9,663 nt of DNA from Frankiales bacterium (GCA_025963265.1 JAOPUY010000265.1:1-9663); one strand, 5' to 3'; counted from the stretch's first letter, positions 1 to 6,630 are shown. The notes: generated by a model not told the origin, from the sequence alone. Numbers and translations are program-made.

Positions 1-481
1 CGGACCCGTCGGCGTAGCGGATCGAGAACGCGGCCTCGGCTGCGCTGCGGCCGTTAACGGTGTGCACGGCGACATCGGTGATCTTGAAGCCAGCCACGCC
101 GTGGCCGCGCTCCACTGAGCTCGCCCAGCTCTGCTGAAAGCCCTGCTGTCCCTGCTGGTCCTGCGTGCAGAGCATCCCGTTTGCCGCGGCGTAGCGCTTG
201 TCCTGCAGCGCCCGCACGTAGGAGGCCGCAGCCGACTTGGCCCGGTTGTTGGTGTGGCTGACCCCGTAGACGAGCACCGTGATCAAGCTGGCCAGCAGCA
301 CCACGCCTAAGCCGACCGGCAGCCCGATGGCCAGCCAGAGCCGGCGCTTGGGCCGCGGTCCCCAGAATTGCCAGCCGAGGGGCGCCGGCGGCCACGACGG
401 GTCGGGCTGCCAGCCCAATGGCGGTTGCCAGCCCGGTGGCGGCGGCGGCCAGCCGGGGGGCGGACGGAAGATCAGGGGCAC
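1..481 (-). CDS. Proline/GW-rich single-pass membrane protein, DUF4878-like (partial, C-terminus off left edge)
   Basis: The minus-strand frame is open from a GTG at 481 to the window edge (160 codons visible). Residues about 6-42 are a Pro/Trp-rich cytoplasmic stretch with repeated P-x-GW units, one reading GWQPDPS, which resembles the DUF2510-type short motif. A basic PRPKRR segment precedes one hydrophobic helix (about residues 48-71). The rest is outside the membrane and carries an SAAASYVRALQDKRYAAAN motif typical of DUF4878/NTF2-like lipoprotein-type domains, followed by a Cys. GTG 481 is chosen because it lies 7 bases after the stop of the GtrA gene and no better start precedes the helix; the ribosome binding site is weak, so translation probably follows from the upstream gene. 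Function unknown. The family assignment is by motif and layout only. Confidence 0.7.
   Translation of the reverse strand, partial: MPLIFRPPPGWPPPPPGWQPPLGWQPDPSWPPAPLGWQFWGPRPKRRLWLAIGLPVGLGVVLLASLITVLVYGVSHTNNRAKSAAASYVRALQDKRYAAANGMLCTQDQQGQQGFQQSWASSVERGHGVAGFKITDVAVHTVNGRSAAEAAFSIRYADGS
369..463 (-). repeat. Imperfect repeats encoding P-x-GW units
   Basis: Four related segments start at 369, 408, 426 and 447 on the plus strand. Those at 408 and 426 are 17-base near-copies (TGCCAGCCC, two variable bases, TGGCGG) at 18-base spacing, i.e. six codons. They encode the successive GW units of the membrane protein's N-terminal tail and are best explained as in-frame duplication of a protein repeat. 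Confidence 0.6.
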
Positions 482-488
482 CAGTAAC

Positions 489-992
489 TCAGCTGGCGTT
501 GCGCAGCGAGTCTGCGCTGGGGGCGCCATCGACGCTTAACGCCGCGGCCCGATCCGGGTGCAAGAACACGAATCGCTTGTACGCCCAGAACCGGAAAACC
601 GTCCCGAGCCCGATGGTGGCCAAGTTGACGATGTTGATGACGAGGTGGTTGTCGCGGTAGTGCAAGGGGTAGGAGAACAGGGCCAGGATCAGCTCGCTGA
701 ACACCAGGGCGATCGCGTTGATGCCGAAGAAGAAACTCGTCTCGCGGCCGAGGGTGGTCCGGGCGCGGTGGGAGAAGGACCAATACCGGTTGCCGAAGTA
801 GGCGAAAGTGGTGGCCACCACAGTGGCTACCAGCTTGGCTTTCAACGGCCCGATGTGCTCGGCCGTCAGGATCAGGTTGAACAGCCCGAATTCGATGACG
901 AAGGAGATCGCGCCGATGAACCCGAAGGCGGCGATCTCCTTGATCAGCAGGCGCGAGGAACCGCGTAGGCGGTCGCGGAATGAGGTGGACAT
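489..992 (-). CDS. GtrA-family polytopic membrane protein
   Basis: The 167-residue protein has four hydrophobic helices (about 17-40, 50-68, 84-108, 117-136) and both hallmark GtrA motifs: YFGNRYWSF at 65-73 after helix 2 and FRFWAYKRFVF at 133-143 at the end of helix 4. GtrA proteins are thought to move or flip polyprenyl-phosphate-linked sugars across the membrane for cell-wall or O-antigen glycosylation; the substrate here is unknown. The length is typical of the family. The ATG at 992 has no Shine-Dalgarno sequence, but a TAGACT box lies 8 bases upstream, so a leaderless or near-leaderless transcript is plausible. The next gene starts 7 bases after its stop and is probably co-transcribed. 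In mycobacteria a GtrA-family gene lies next to and divergent from purK; here the lipid operon separates them. The family call is secure, the substrate is not. Confidence 0.92.
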   Translation of the reverse strand: MSTSFRDRLRGSSRLLIKEIAAFGFIGAISFVIEFGLFNLILTAEHIGPLKAKLVATVVATTFAYFGNRYWSFSHRARTTLGRETSFFFGINAIALVFSELILALFSYPLHYRDNHLVINIVNLATIGLGTVFRFWAYKRFVFLHPDRAAALSVDGAPSADSLRNAS

Positions 993-1000
993 TGCCGCTC

Positions 1001-1006
1001 AGTCTA
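1001..1006 (-). promoter_or_regulatory. Putative -10 box (TAGACT) for the GtrA gene
   Basis: Read on the minus strand, TAGACT fits the actinobacterial TANNNT consensus and ends 8 bases before the ATG at 992, placing transcription start at or just before the start codon. No convincing -35 hexamer is seen. purK has the same arrangement (TAGATT, 8 bases, GTG). Confidence 0.45.
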
Positions 1007-1077
1007 CGACGATCGGCCCTGTGAGTGGGCCCAGAGCGCGCATTTCACCGAGCGTGACCGGCGTCGAGGGCCGGCCG

Positions 1078-1097
1078 GGCCCGGTCCGGTCCGGGCC
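1078..1097 (-). terminator. Possible hairpin terminator downstream of the lipid operon
   Basis: A 7-base perfect GC stem (GGCCCGG paired with CCGGGCC) with a 6-base loop lies 22 bases past the stop of the DUF1295 gene in its direction of transcription. Two more base pairs form if one C is bulged. There is no T-run after it, so it would be a U-less terminator, which occurs in actinobacteria, or simply GC-rich spacer. It lies within the 10-base periodic repeat. Confidence 0.3.
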
Positions 1098-1128
1098 GGT
1101 CAGGTCACGTCAGGCCGGGTCAGGCCCG
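1079..1128. repeat. Degenerate 10-base tandem repeat in the spacer
   Basis: On the plus strand five consecutive 10-mers start at 1079, 1089, 1099, 1109 and 1119. The last three all begin GTCAGG; the first two are GC-rich variants (GCCCGGTCCG and GTCCGGGCCG). The last copy contains the TGA stop codon of the DUF1295 gene (read on the minus strand). Together with 993-1078 this makes up the whole spacer between the GtrA and DUF1295 genes; no RNA gene or ORF is apparent there. Confidence 0.5.
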
Positions 1129-1923
1129 TTTGGGCGGCAGCGGGACGAACCCGGACGTCCGCCGCATGTAGTCGGAATAGCCCGGCCGCTTAGCCATGGA
1201 CCGCTCGAGCACCCGCTTGCCCGATCCGAAGGCCAGTAGATACACCATGATCACCGGTGAGAAGAAGGTCAGCGCACCGGGCCAGTGCTCGGCGCTGACC
1301 GCGAAAATCCCGAGCCACACGCAGGCGTCCCCGAAATAATTCGGGTGCCGGGTGTAGCGCCAGAGGCCGCGGTCCATCAATGCGCCCTTTTCCACCTCGC
1401 CGCGCGCCTTCTGGGCTTTGAACTTCTCCAGTTGCCAGTCACCGACCGACTCAAAGAACAGGCCGAGGACCCAGAGCGCGATTCCGAGGAACGCCAGCGG
1501 CCCGAGGCCGCCGGGCAGGAACATCCCGACCAGCACCGGGGCCGACACCACAAACGCGAGCAGCCCCTGCAGGCCGTAGACCAGGGCGATCGTCGCCCAC
1601 AACCCGCGATCGGCGAGCAGTTCGGCGTAACGGGGATCCTCGCCGGCGCCGATGGACCGACGCCCGATGTGGCCGGCCAGCCGAACGCCCCAGACCAGGG
1701 TCATCCCCAGCAGCAGCCAGCGTCTGCCGCTGTCACCCTCACCGCGGGAGCAGACGAAGGCGGCGACCGCCGCCGCGCTGAACAGCAAGCCCCAGGCGGT
1801 GTCGATGACACTGTGCTTGCCGGCGATCCGACTGGCCAGATAGGCGACCAGCAAAACCAGGACGATGGCGAACGCGGCCCAGGGCAGGGCCTGAAAGAAG
1901 TCGGCGCTCGGAAAGCCGTTCAC
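1120..1923 (-). CDS. DUF1295 integral membrane protein (steroid 5-alpha-reductase/ICMT-like)
   Basis: The 267-residue protein has about six or seven hydrophobic helices. It carries the family signatures: SVIDTAWGL at 38-46, GLWRYTRHPNYFGD at 186-199, and a C-terminal LERSMAKRPGYSDY segment at 239-252. The RHPNYF/GY-xx-Y pattern is the cofactor-binding core shared by sterol reductases (NADPH) and isoprenylcysteine methyltransferases (SAM), and DUF1295 members are usually treated as putative reductases. It is last in the operon, 39 bases after the second methyltransferase gene; the mycobacterial homologue follows ufaA1. By inference it may reduce or otherwise process a methylated acyl-lipid in the membrane. 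The GTG at 1923 is the first start after an in-frame stop 9 bases upstream; its ribosome binding site is weak. Family assignment strong, reaction unproven. Confidence 0.88.
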   Translation of the reverse strand: MNGFPSADFFQALPWAAFAIVLVLLVAYLASRIAGKHSVIDTAWGLLFSAAAVAAFVCSRGEGDSGRRWLLLGMTLVWGVRLAGHIGRRSIGAGEDPRYAELLADRGLWATIALVYGLQGLLAFVVSAPVLVGMFLPGGLGPLAFLGIALWVLGLFFESVGDWQLEKFKAQKARGEVEKGALMDRGLWRYTRHPNYFGDACVWLGIFAVSAEHWPGALTFFSPVIMVYLLAFGSGKRVLERSMAKRPGYSDYMRRTSGFVPLPPKRA

Positions 1924-1962
1924 GCGGGCTCAACGCTCGCGCACCGGCGGGACCGCGGCGAC

Positions 1963-3243
1963 TCAGCTCGGGCCATGCCACTCCGGCGTCGCCGGCAGGC
2001 CTGACTCGCCGATGGCCGAAGGTCGGACGGCCAGGATCTGATCGACACCCATCCGCCCTTCTTCAAACGTCAAACCGCCACCGACTAGGTAGAGCCGCCA
2101 GACGCGCGCGACCTCCTCGCCGACCATGGCGACGGCCTCAGCGTAACGGCCCTCGAAGGCGGTGAGCCAATCCCGGACCGTCCACCCGTAGTGCTCGCGC
2201 AAGGCCTGCACGTCGCGCACCTCGAACCCGGCCCGCTCGATGAAGCCGAGCGTCTCGCTGACCGGGCGCATGTGCATGTCCGGCGCGATGTAGTTCTCGA
2301 TGAACGCGCCCCCGCCCGGGGCGGCGTCGGCCCGCCGGGACATCTGCTGCAGCAACAACCGCCCGGTCGGCTTGAGGTGGGAGAACAGCGCCGCGACGTA
2401 GACCGGGTAATTGTGCTCGCCGACGTGCTCGCCGATCTCGATCGACGACACCGCGTCGAAGGGCCGTTCCCGCACCGCCCGGTAGTCCTGCACCCGGACC
2501 TCGACCCGGTCGCCGAGGTTGCGCTCGGCGATCTGCTTGGCGATGAACTCGTGCTGCTGCTGGGAGATGGTGACCCCCAGCACCTGCACTCCGAAGTGCT
2601 CGGCCGCGTGCAGGCTGAGCGAACCCCAGCCGCAACCGACGTCAAGCAACCGCATGCCTGGTTGCAGTCCCAGCTTGCGGCAGATCAAGTCGAGCTTGGC
2701 CGCCTGCGCGTCGGCCAAGGACGTGTCGGGTGCGGTGTAGTAAGCCGACGAGTAGGCCATCGAGGAGTCCAGGATCAGCGCGTAGAACTCGTTGGAGAGG
2801 TCGTAGTGATGCGCGATCGCCGCGCGGTCGCGGGCCCGCGAGTGCAGCGCTCCGGTGAGCCGCGCCTGCGAGCGCGGTGCGGCCGGTCGCCGACCGATGG
2901 CGCCCAGTCGGGCGGCCAGCAGCGCCGCCCGCGCCGTGTCGCCCGGGCTAAGCCGCAGCCCGGACGCGCCACTGGCCCGGGCGTGCCGCCAGATTCGGCG
3001 CAGTCCCTCGGCCAGTTCGTCCGCGCCGCCGGGAACGTCGACCTCACCGGTGATGTAGGCCTGGGCCAGGCCGAGCTCGTTGGGCTCCCACAACAACCGG
3101 CGCAGTGCGCGGCGGGAGGTGATGACCAGCCTCGGAGCATCGGCCGGGCCGGCCTCGCTGCCGTCCCAGGCTCGCAGGCGCACCGGCAGCTCACCGCCGA
3201 GCAGCGGGGTGAGCAGAGCCGCCAACCGAGATGCCGCGCTCAT
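1963..3243 (-). CDS. Cyclopropane-fatty-acid-synthase-like SAM methyltransferase (second copy, CMAS family)
   Basis: The 426-residue protein is a full-length CMAS-family enzyme. It has a small N-terminal domain (about 1-130), the HHYDLSNEFY motif at 145-154, the SAM-binding LLDVGCGWGS at 199-208, EHVG at 272-275, and a C-terminal part with HYGWT at 351-355. The family transfers a methylene/methyl group from SAM to a cis double bond of acyl chains in membrane phospholipid. At sites that in E. coli Cfa bind bicarbonate it has Ser166 (for Cys), Gln299 (for His) and Met301 (for Ile), but keeps Glu272 and Tyr352. The start is ATG 3243, which overlaps the upstream stop as ATGA, so translation is coupled; the frame stays open upstream only because it shadows the previous gene. 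It differs clearly from the methyltransferase domain encoded just upstream, so it is not a recent duplicate. Product unproven. Confidence 0.9.
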   Translation of the reverse strand: MSAASRLAALLTPLLGGELPVRLRAWDGSEAGPADAPRLVITSRRALRRLLWEPNELGLAQAYITGEVDVPGGADELAEGLRRIWRHARASGASGLRLSPGDTARAALLAARLGAIGRRPAAPRSQARLTGALHSRARDRAAIAHHYDLSNEFYALILDSSMAYSSAYYTAPDTSLADAQAAKLDLICRKLGLQPGMRLLDVGCGWGSLSLHAAEHFGVQVLGVTISQQQHEFIAKQIAERNLGDRVEVRVQDYRAVRERPFDAVSSIEIGEHVGEHNYPVYVAALFSHLKPTGRLLLQQMSRRADAAPGGGAFIENYIAPDMHMRPVSETLGFIERAGFEVRDVQALREHYGWTVRDWLTAFEGRYAEAVAMVGEEVARVWRLYLVGGGLTFEEGRMGVDQILAVRPSAIGESGLPATPEWHGPS

Positions 3244-5333
3244 CGCGCCACAGCCAGCGGCTTGGTGAACCCGAACTGGACGACGTCGAGGTAGCGCGAG
3301 CGGAAGCCGGCCTCGGAATAGGCCAGGTAGAGCGACCACATCCGGCGGAACACCTCGTCAAAACCAAGCGTGTCGACCTGGATCGCCGCCTCCTCGAAGC
3401 TCGCCCGCCAGCGGCGCAGCGTCTCGGCGTAGTGCAGGCCGAAGCTGAGCTCGGAGTTCATCCGCATGCCGGCCCGGTCGACCTCCTCGCGGATCGCGCG
3501 CACCGAGGGCAGGTGGCCGCCCGGGAAGATGTACTTCACGATCCAGGTGTAGGTGTTCAGCGTCGCGATCATCCGATCGTGCGGCATGGTGATCGCCTGC
3601 AGCCCGGCTCGACCGCCCGGACGTAGCAGCGTGGCGATGCTCTGGAAGTACTCGTCCCAGTGGTTCGCGCCGACGGCCTCGATCATCTCGACGCTGACCA
3701 ACGCGTCGAACTCGCCGGTGACCTCGCGGTAGTCCTGCAACCGGACCTCGACCAGATCGGCGTAGCCCGCCTCATTGACCCGCTTCGCGGCCAACTCGGC
3801 CTGCTCGGTCGAGATGGTCACAGACGTCACCTGCGCGCCGCGGCTCGCGGCCCGGATCGCCAACTCGCCCCACCCGGTGCCGATCTCGAGCAGTCGAGTG
3901 CCCGCACCGACGCCGGCGATGTCCAGCAACCGGTCTATCTTGCGGTGTTGCGCGCTCACCAACGACTCGTGCGTCCCACTCGGATCGACCTCGAACAAGG
4001 CCGCGGAGTAGCTCAGCGACTCGTCGAGGAAGATCGCGAACAGCTCGTTGGACAGGTCGTAGTGGCGACGGATGTTCTCCCGGGCGCCGTCGACCGTGTT
4101 GTCCTGCCCGGAGGGACGCATGTGCACGGCCGCCGCCCGCAGCCGTTGCAGCTTGGCCGGGATCAGAGTCGCCATCCGGCTGGCCATCACGGTCAGCACG
4201 CCGGCCACGTCGTCGGAGATCCAGTCCCCGGCCATGAACGCCTCGCCGAAGCCGATCAGGCCGCCGTCGCCGAGCCGTTCGTAGAAAGCGTCCGGCCGGA
4301 CGAGATGCAGGTCGGGGTCGTTCTTGCCGCCGGCGCCGAAGCGCTTGCCGTCGGCCGTGGTGACTCGGATGGGCAGCGAGGCCACCGCCCGCCGTACTAG
4401 GCGCTCGGCGACGAGGGCGCGGACCGGGCGGTGCGGGACGCTGACGATGTCCGGCCAGAGTTCAGCGTCGATGGTCTTCTCCGGAGCGGCGAATGTGGCA
4501 GTCATAGGTTGGGCACCCTCGTAGTCAGCTGGCTGGTTCGATGTATCGTCGGCGGCGCTCGAGGTTAAGCCCGCCTGTTCGGTTGTTGGTCGAGGTCGAG
4601 GAAATGGTCGAAGTCCCTTGATGAATAAGGTGATTCCGTGCCGCTTGATGCCGAGCATCACGGCCCGGGTGGCCAACGGACGGCCCAGCGCCGACCAGAG
4701 CGAGCTGGCTTTTTCCGGCTCGGCGCGGGTGCCGGTGACCACGGCGGAGAATGGTCGGTCCGTCCCGTGGGTCATGCTCACGCTGACCAGCAGTCGCTGA
4801 CCTGGCATCGGCAGCGTCATCGCGTACTGCCCGTCCACCGGGTAAAAGGGCGAGACGTAGAAGCGCTTGTCCGTCCTCGCTCGGCCCGCGGCGTCCGGCT
4901 CGAGCAGATAGCAATGCCTTCCGCCGTAGGTGTTTCTGACTTCCGCGAGCACGTGGGTGAGCTCGCCTTGGCCGTCCAGGCAGTAGAAGACGCTCAGCGG
5001 GTTGAACACATAACCCAGCACCCGCGGGTTGGCCAGCATCAGCACTCGGCTCGGACGAGGCACCCCGTGCTCGAGCAGGAAGGCGTCGGCGGCCCCGCGC
5101 AACGAGCCAGCGCCGCGCAACGAGGCGGTGTTGGACTGCTCGTCGGTGAGCACGTGGTCGGCGCGTTCGAAGCGCGCCAACCAGCGCAGACCGCGGGGCA
5201 AGGATGGCACCTGGTCTAGATCGATCAACCAGAGCGTGCCCGTGTGGCCGAAGGCGTACTCCAGCGGATCGCGCCGCCGGTGGCTGATCTCCACGTCATA
5301 ACGAGCCGGGGTCAGCCCAGCGCTGGTCACCAT
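3240..5333 (-). CDS. DUF1365 - CMAS methyltransferase fusion protein (UfaA1-like C-terminal half)
   Basis: One 697-residue frame joins two proteins that are normally separate. Residues about 8-255 are DUF1365, with RVLGYVFNPLSVFYC at 104-118, EVRNTYGGRHCYLL near 131-144 and YVSPFYPVDGQY near 159-170. About 256-276 is a Ser/Asp/Gln-rich linker. Residues 277-697 are a full CMAS enzyme: RRHYDLSNELF at 423-433, SAM-binding LLEIGTGWG at 481-489, IEAVG near 551-555, then a Q-A-I-T-M-P stretch and KYIFPGGHLPS, the pattern I associate with UfaA1 and plant-type enzymes. UfaA1 has been reported to make tuberculostearic acid from oleate. Bicarbonate-site positions are Ala444 and Gln579 rather than Cys and His; Glu552, Ile581 and Tyr635 are kept. 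ATG 5333 is preferred over an ATG at 5399 because it lies 7 bases after the upstream stop, has a GGTGGTGAG site, and begins near the usual family N-terminus. DUF1365's role is unknown; it typically accompanies such methyltransferases. Confidence 0.88.
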   Translation of the reverse strand: MVTSAGLTPARYDVEISHRRRDPLEYAFGHTGTLWLIDLDQVPSLPRGLRWLARFERADHVLTDEQSNTASLRGAGSLRGAADAFLLEHGVPRPSRVLMLANPRVLGYVFNPLSVFYCLDGQGELTHVLAEVRNTYGGRHCYLLEPDAAGRARTDKRFYVSPFYPVDGQYAMTLPMPGQRLLVSVSMTHGTDRPFSAVVTGTRAEPEKASSLWSALGRPLATRAVMLGIKRHGITLFIKGLRPFPRPRPTTEQAGLTSSAADDTSNQPADYEGAQPMTATFAAPEKTIDAELWPDIVSVPHRPVRALVAERLVRRAVASLPIRVTTADGKRFGAGGKNDPDLHLVRPDAFYERLGDGGLIGFGEAFMAGDWISDDVAGVLTVMASRMATLIPAKLQRLRAAAVHMRPSGQDNTVDGARENIRRHYDLSNELFAIFLDESLSYSAALFEVDPSGTHESLVSAQHRKIDRLLDIAGVGAGTRLLEIGTGWGELAIRAASRGAQVTSVTISTEQAELAAKRVNEAGYADLVEVRLQDYREVTGEFDALVSVEMIEAVGANHWDEYFQSIATLLRPGGRAGLQAITMPHDRMIATLNTYTWIVKYIFPGGHLPSVRAIREEVDRAGMRMNSELSFGLHYAETLRRWRASFEEAAIQVDTLGFDEVFRRMWSLYLAYSEAGFRSRYLDVVQFGFTKPLAVAR
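4503..4520 (-). promoter_or_regulatory. Possible internal ribosome binding site and ATG for a separate methyltransferase
   Basis: Within the fusion gene, GAGGGT (4520-4515) precedes an in-frame ATG at 4505 by about 10 bases. That ATG begins exactly where a stand-alone CMAS protein would be expected (MTATFAAPEK). It could allow a free 421-residue methyltransferase as well as the fusion, or be a relic of formerly separate genes. The spacing is slightly long, so this is tentative. Confidence 0.35.
5095..5130 (-). repeat. 18-base tandem duplication inside the DUF1365 domain
   Basis: The 12-base string CCGCGCAACGAG occurs at 5095 and again at 5113, exactly 18 bases apart. On the coding strand it gives two adjacent six-residue units, SLRGAG then SLRGAA, in a helical segment of the DUF1365 domain. 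It is in frame and probably neutral. Confidence 0.6.
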
Positions 5334-5340
5334 GGTGCGC

Positions 5341-6630
5341 TCACCACCGCACACCCAGGCTGGCGGCGGCCTGTACGCCGGAGCGGCAGCCGTCCTCATG
5401 GAAGCCCCAACCGTGGTACGCCCCGGCGAAGGCCAGCCGCCCGTCGTTGAGCTGCGGCAACGCCGACTGCGCCGCGACCGAGTCGGGGGTGAAGATCGGG
5501 TGCTCGTAGGTCATCCGGTCCAGCACCAGGGACTCGGCGACTGACTGGCCCGCGCCGCCGTCGTTGAGTGTGACGAGATAGGGCGTCTCGGTCGCCAGCC
5601 GCTGTAGGCGGTTCAGGTCGTAGGTGACGTGGACCGCGGCCGCTGCGGCCTGGCAAGAGGGCAGGTAGTAGTTCCAGCTCGACCTGACCCGGGGCGAGGT
5701 GGGCAGCACGCTCTGGTCCGAGTGCAGCACCGTCGGGTTGAGCGAGTACTGGATCGCCGACAGGGCGGCGGTCTCGGCCGCGCTCGGGCGGGCCAGCAGC
5801 CGCAGGGCCTGGTGCGGATGGGTGGCGATGACGGCGGCGTCGAAGCGCTCGAGCCCGTCCGCCTCGTCGCGGATCACGATCCCGTCCTCGGCCCGTTCGA
5901 CCGCGCGCACCGGGCTGGCGGTCTGCACCGAGCTCAGCTGCTTGACCGCCTGCTCGACGTAGCGCCCGGATCCGCCGGTCACCGTCCGCCACTGCGGTGA
6001 GCCCGAGACCGAGAGCATGCCGTGGTTGTCGAGGAACTCGAACAGGTAACGCGCGGGATAGTCCAGCGCTTGCGCGGGTGAGCAGGACCAGACGGCCGAG
6101 ATCATCGGCGTCACGAAGTGGGTGCGGAAGTAGCGACTAAACCGGCCCGCGGCGAGGAACTGGCTCATTGTCGCGACGCCGACGCCGTTTGGGCCCGTCC
6201 CGACTTCGGCGGCCAGCACGGCCTTGGCCCGCCGGTGGAATCGCTTGACCTCGCTCAGCAGGTAGAGGTACCGCGGGTTGGCCAGGTTGGCTGGCGTGGG
6301 GAACAAGCCCCCGAGGCCGCGGGCGCCGGCGTATTCCAGGCCGCAGCCGCCGCAGCGCACTGACATGCTCATCTCCGCGGCCTGCGTGGCGACGCCGAGC
6401 TCGCCGAAGAGCCGGATGAGCTGCGGGTAGGTCCGCTCGTTGTGCACGATGAAGCCGGTGTCGACGTCCACTCGTCGGCCGGCCTGGTCGAGGAGTTCGT
6501 GCGTGTGGGCGTGCCCGCCCAGGCGGGCCTCGGCCTCGAACAGCGTCACATCCGCCTCGCGCTGCAGGATGTAGGCGGCCGTGATGCCCGCGACGCCACT
6601 GCCCACCACTGCTATCCGACGCCGGGTCAT
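5341..6630 (-). CDS. FAD-dependent amine-oxidase-like oxidoreductase, first gene of the lipid operon
   Basis: The 429-residue flavoprotein opens with a Rossmann motif IAVVGSGVAGITAAYIL (GxGxxG at 10-15), followed by EAEARLGGHAHT at 32-43 and DTGFIVHN at 57-64. The C-terminal GWGFHEDGCRSGVQAA at 407-422 closes the FAD site, as in amine oxidase/phytoene-desaturase-type enzymes. A CGGC pair lies at 93-96. It resembles the Rv0449c group, which sits upstream of DUF1365 and UfaA1-type genes in mycobacteria. By inference it oxidises or desaturates an acyl chain, or returns electrons, during fatty-acid modification; the substrate is unknown. ATG 6630 is chosen because GGAGGAG lies 9 bases upstream. 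The ATG at 6639 directly abuts that site, which is too close, but would add only three residues. Seven bases separate its stop from the fusion gene. Confidence 0.88.
   Translation of the reverse strand: MTRRRIAVVGSGVAGITAAYILQREADVTLFEAEARLGGHAHTHELLDQAGRRVDVDTGFIVHNERTYPQLIRLFGELGVATQAAEMSMSVRCGGCGLEYAGARGLGGLFPTPANLANPRYLYLLSEVKRFHRRAKAVLAAEVGTGPNGVGVATMSQFLAAGRFSRYFRTHFVTPMISAVWSCSPAQALDYPARYLFEFLDNHGMLSVSGSPQWRTVTGGSGRYVEQAVKQLSSVQTASPVRAVERAEDGIVIRDEADGLERFDAAVIATHPHQALRLLARPSAAETAALSAIQYSLNPTVLHSDQSVLPTSPRVRSSWNYYLPSCQAAAAAVHVTYDLNRLQRLATETPYLVTLNDGGAGQSVAESLVLDRMTYEHPIFTPDSVAAQSALPQLNDGRLAFAGAYHGWGFHEDGCRSGVQAAASLGVRW

Noticed and set aside
1285..2004. Plus-strand open frame (239 codons) opposite the DUF1295 gene
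   Set aside because: Antisense shadow; its Gln/Arg/Ala-rich translation lacks any hydrophobic or domain pattern, while the minus strand encodes a clear membrane protein.
2191..3294. Long plus-strand open frame (367 codons) opposite the second methyltransferase
   Set aside because: It lies wholly antisense to a CMAS gene with intact motifs; its translation is low-complexity and has no plausible start context.
3244..3339. N-terminal extension of the second methyltransferase to an upstream start at 3339
   Set aside because: The extra 32 residues overlap the upstream gene's 3' end and are Arg/Pro-rich noise; ATG 3243 gives the ATGA overlap and a normal family N-terminus.
4561..4630. TTA codons as a sign of bldA-type developmental control of the lipid operon
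   Set aside because: TTA codons also occur in the GtrA gene (near codon 152) and the GW-rich membrane protein, so they are not specific, and bldA logic applies mainly to Streptomyces, which is not established here.
5334..5399. Start of the fusion gene at 5399
   Set aside because: It would overlap the FAD oxidoreductase by 59 bases and add a 22-residue non-family segment; ATG 5333 has a better ribosome binding site and spacing.
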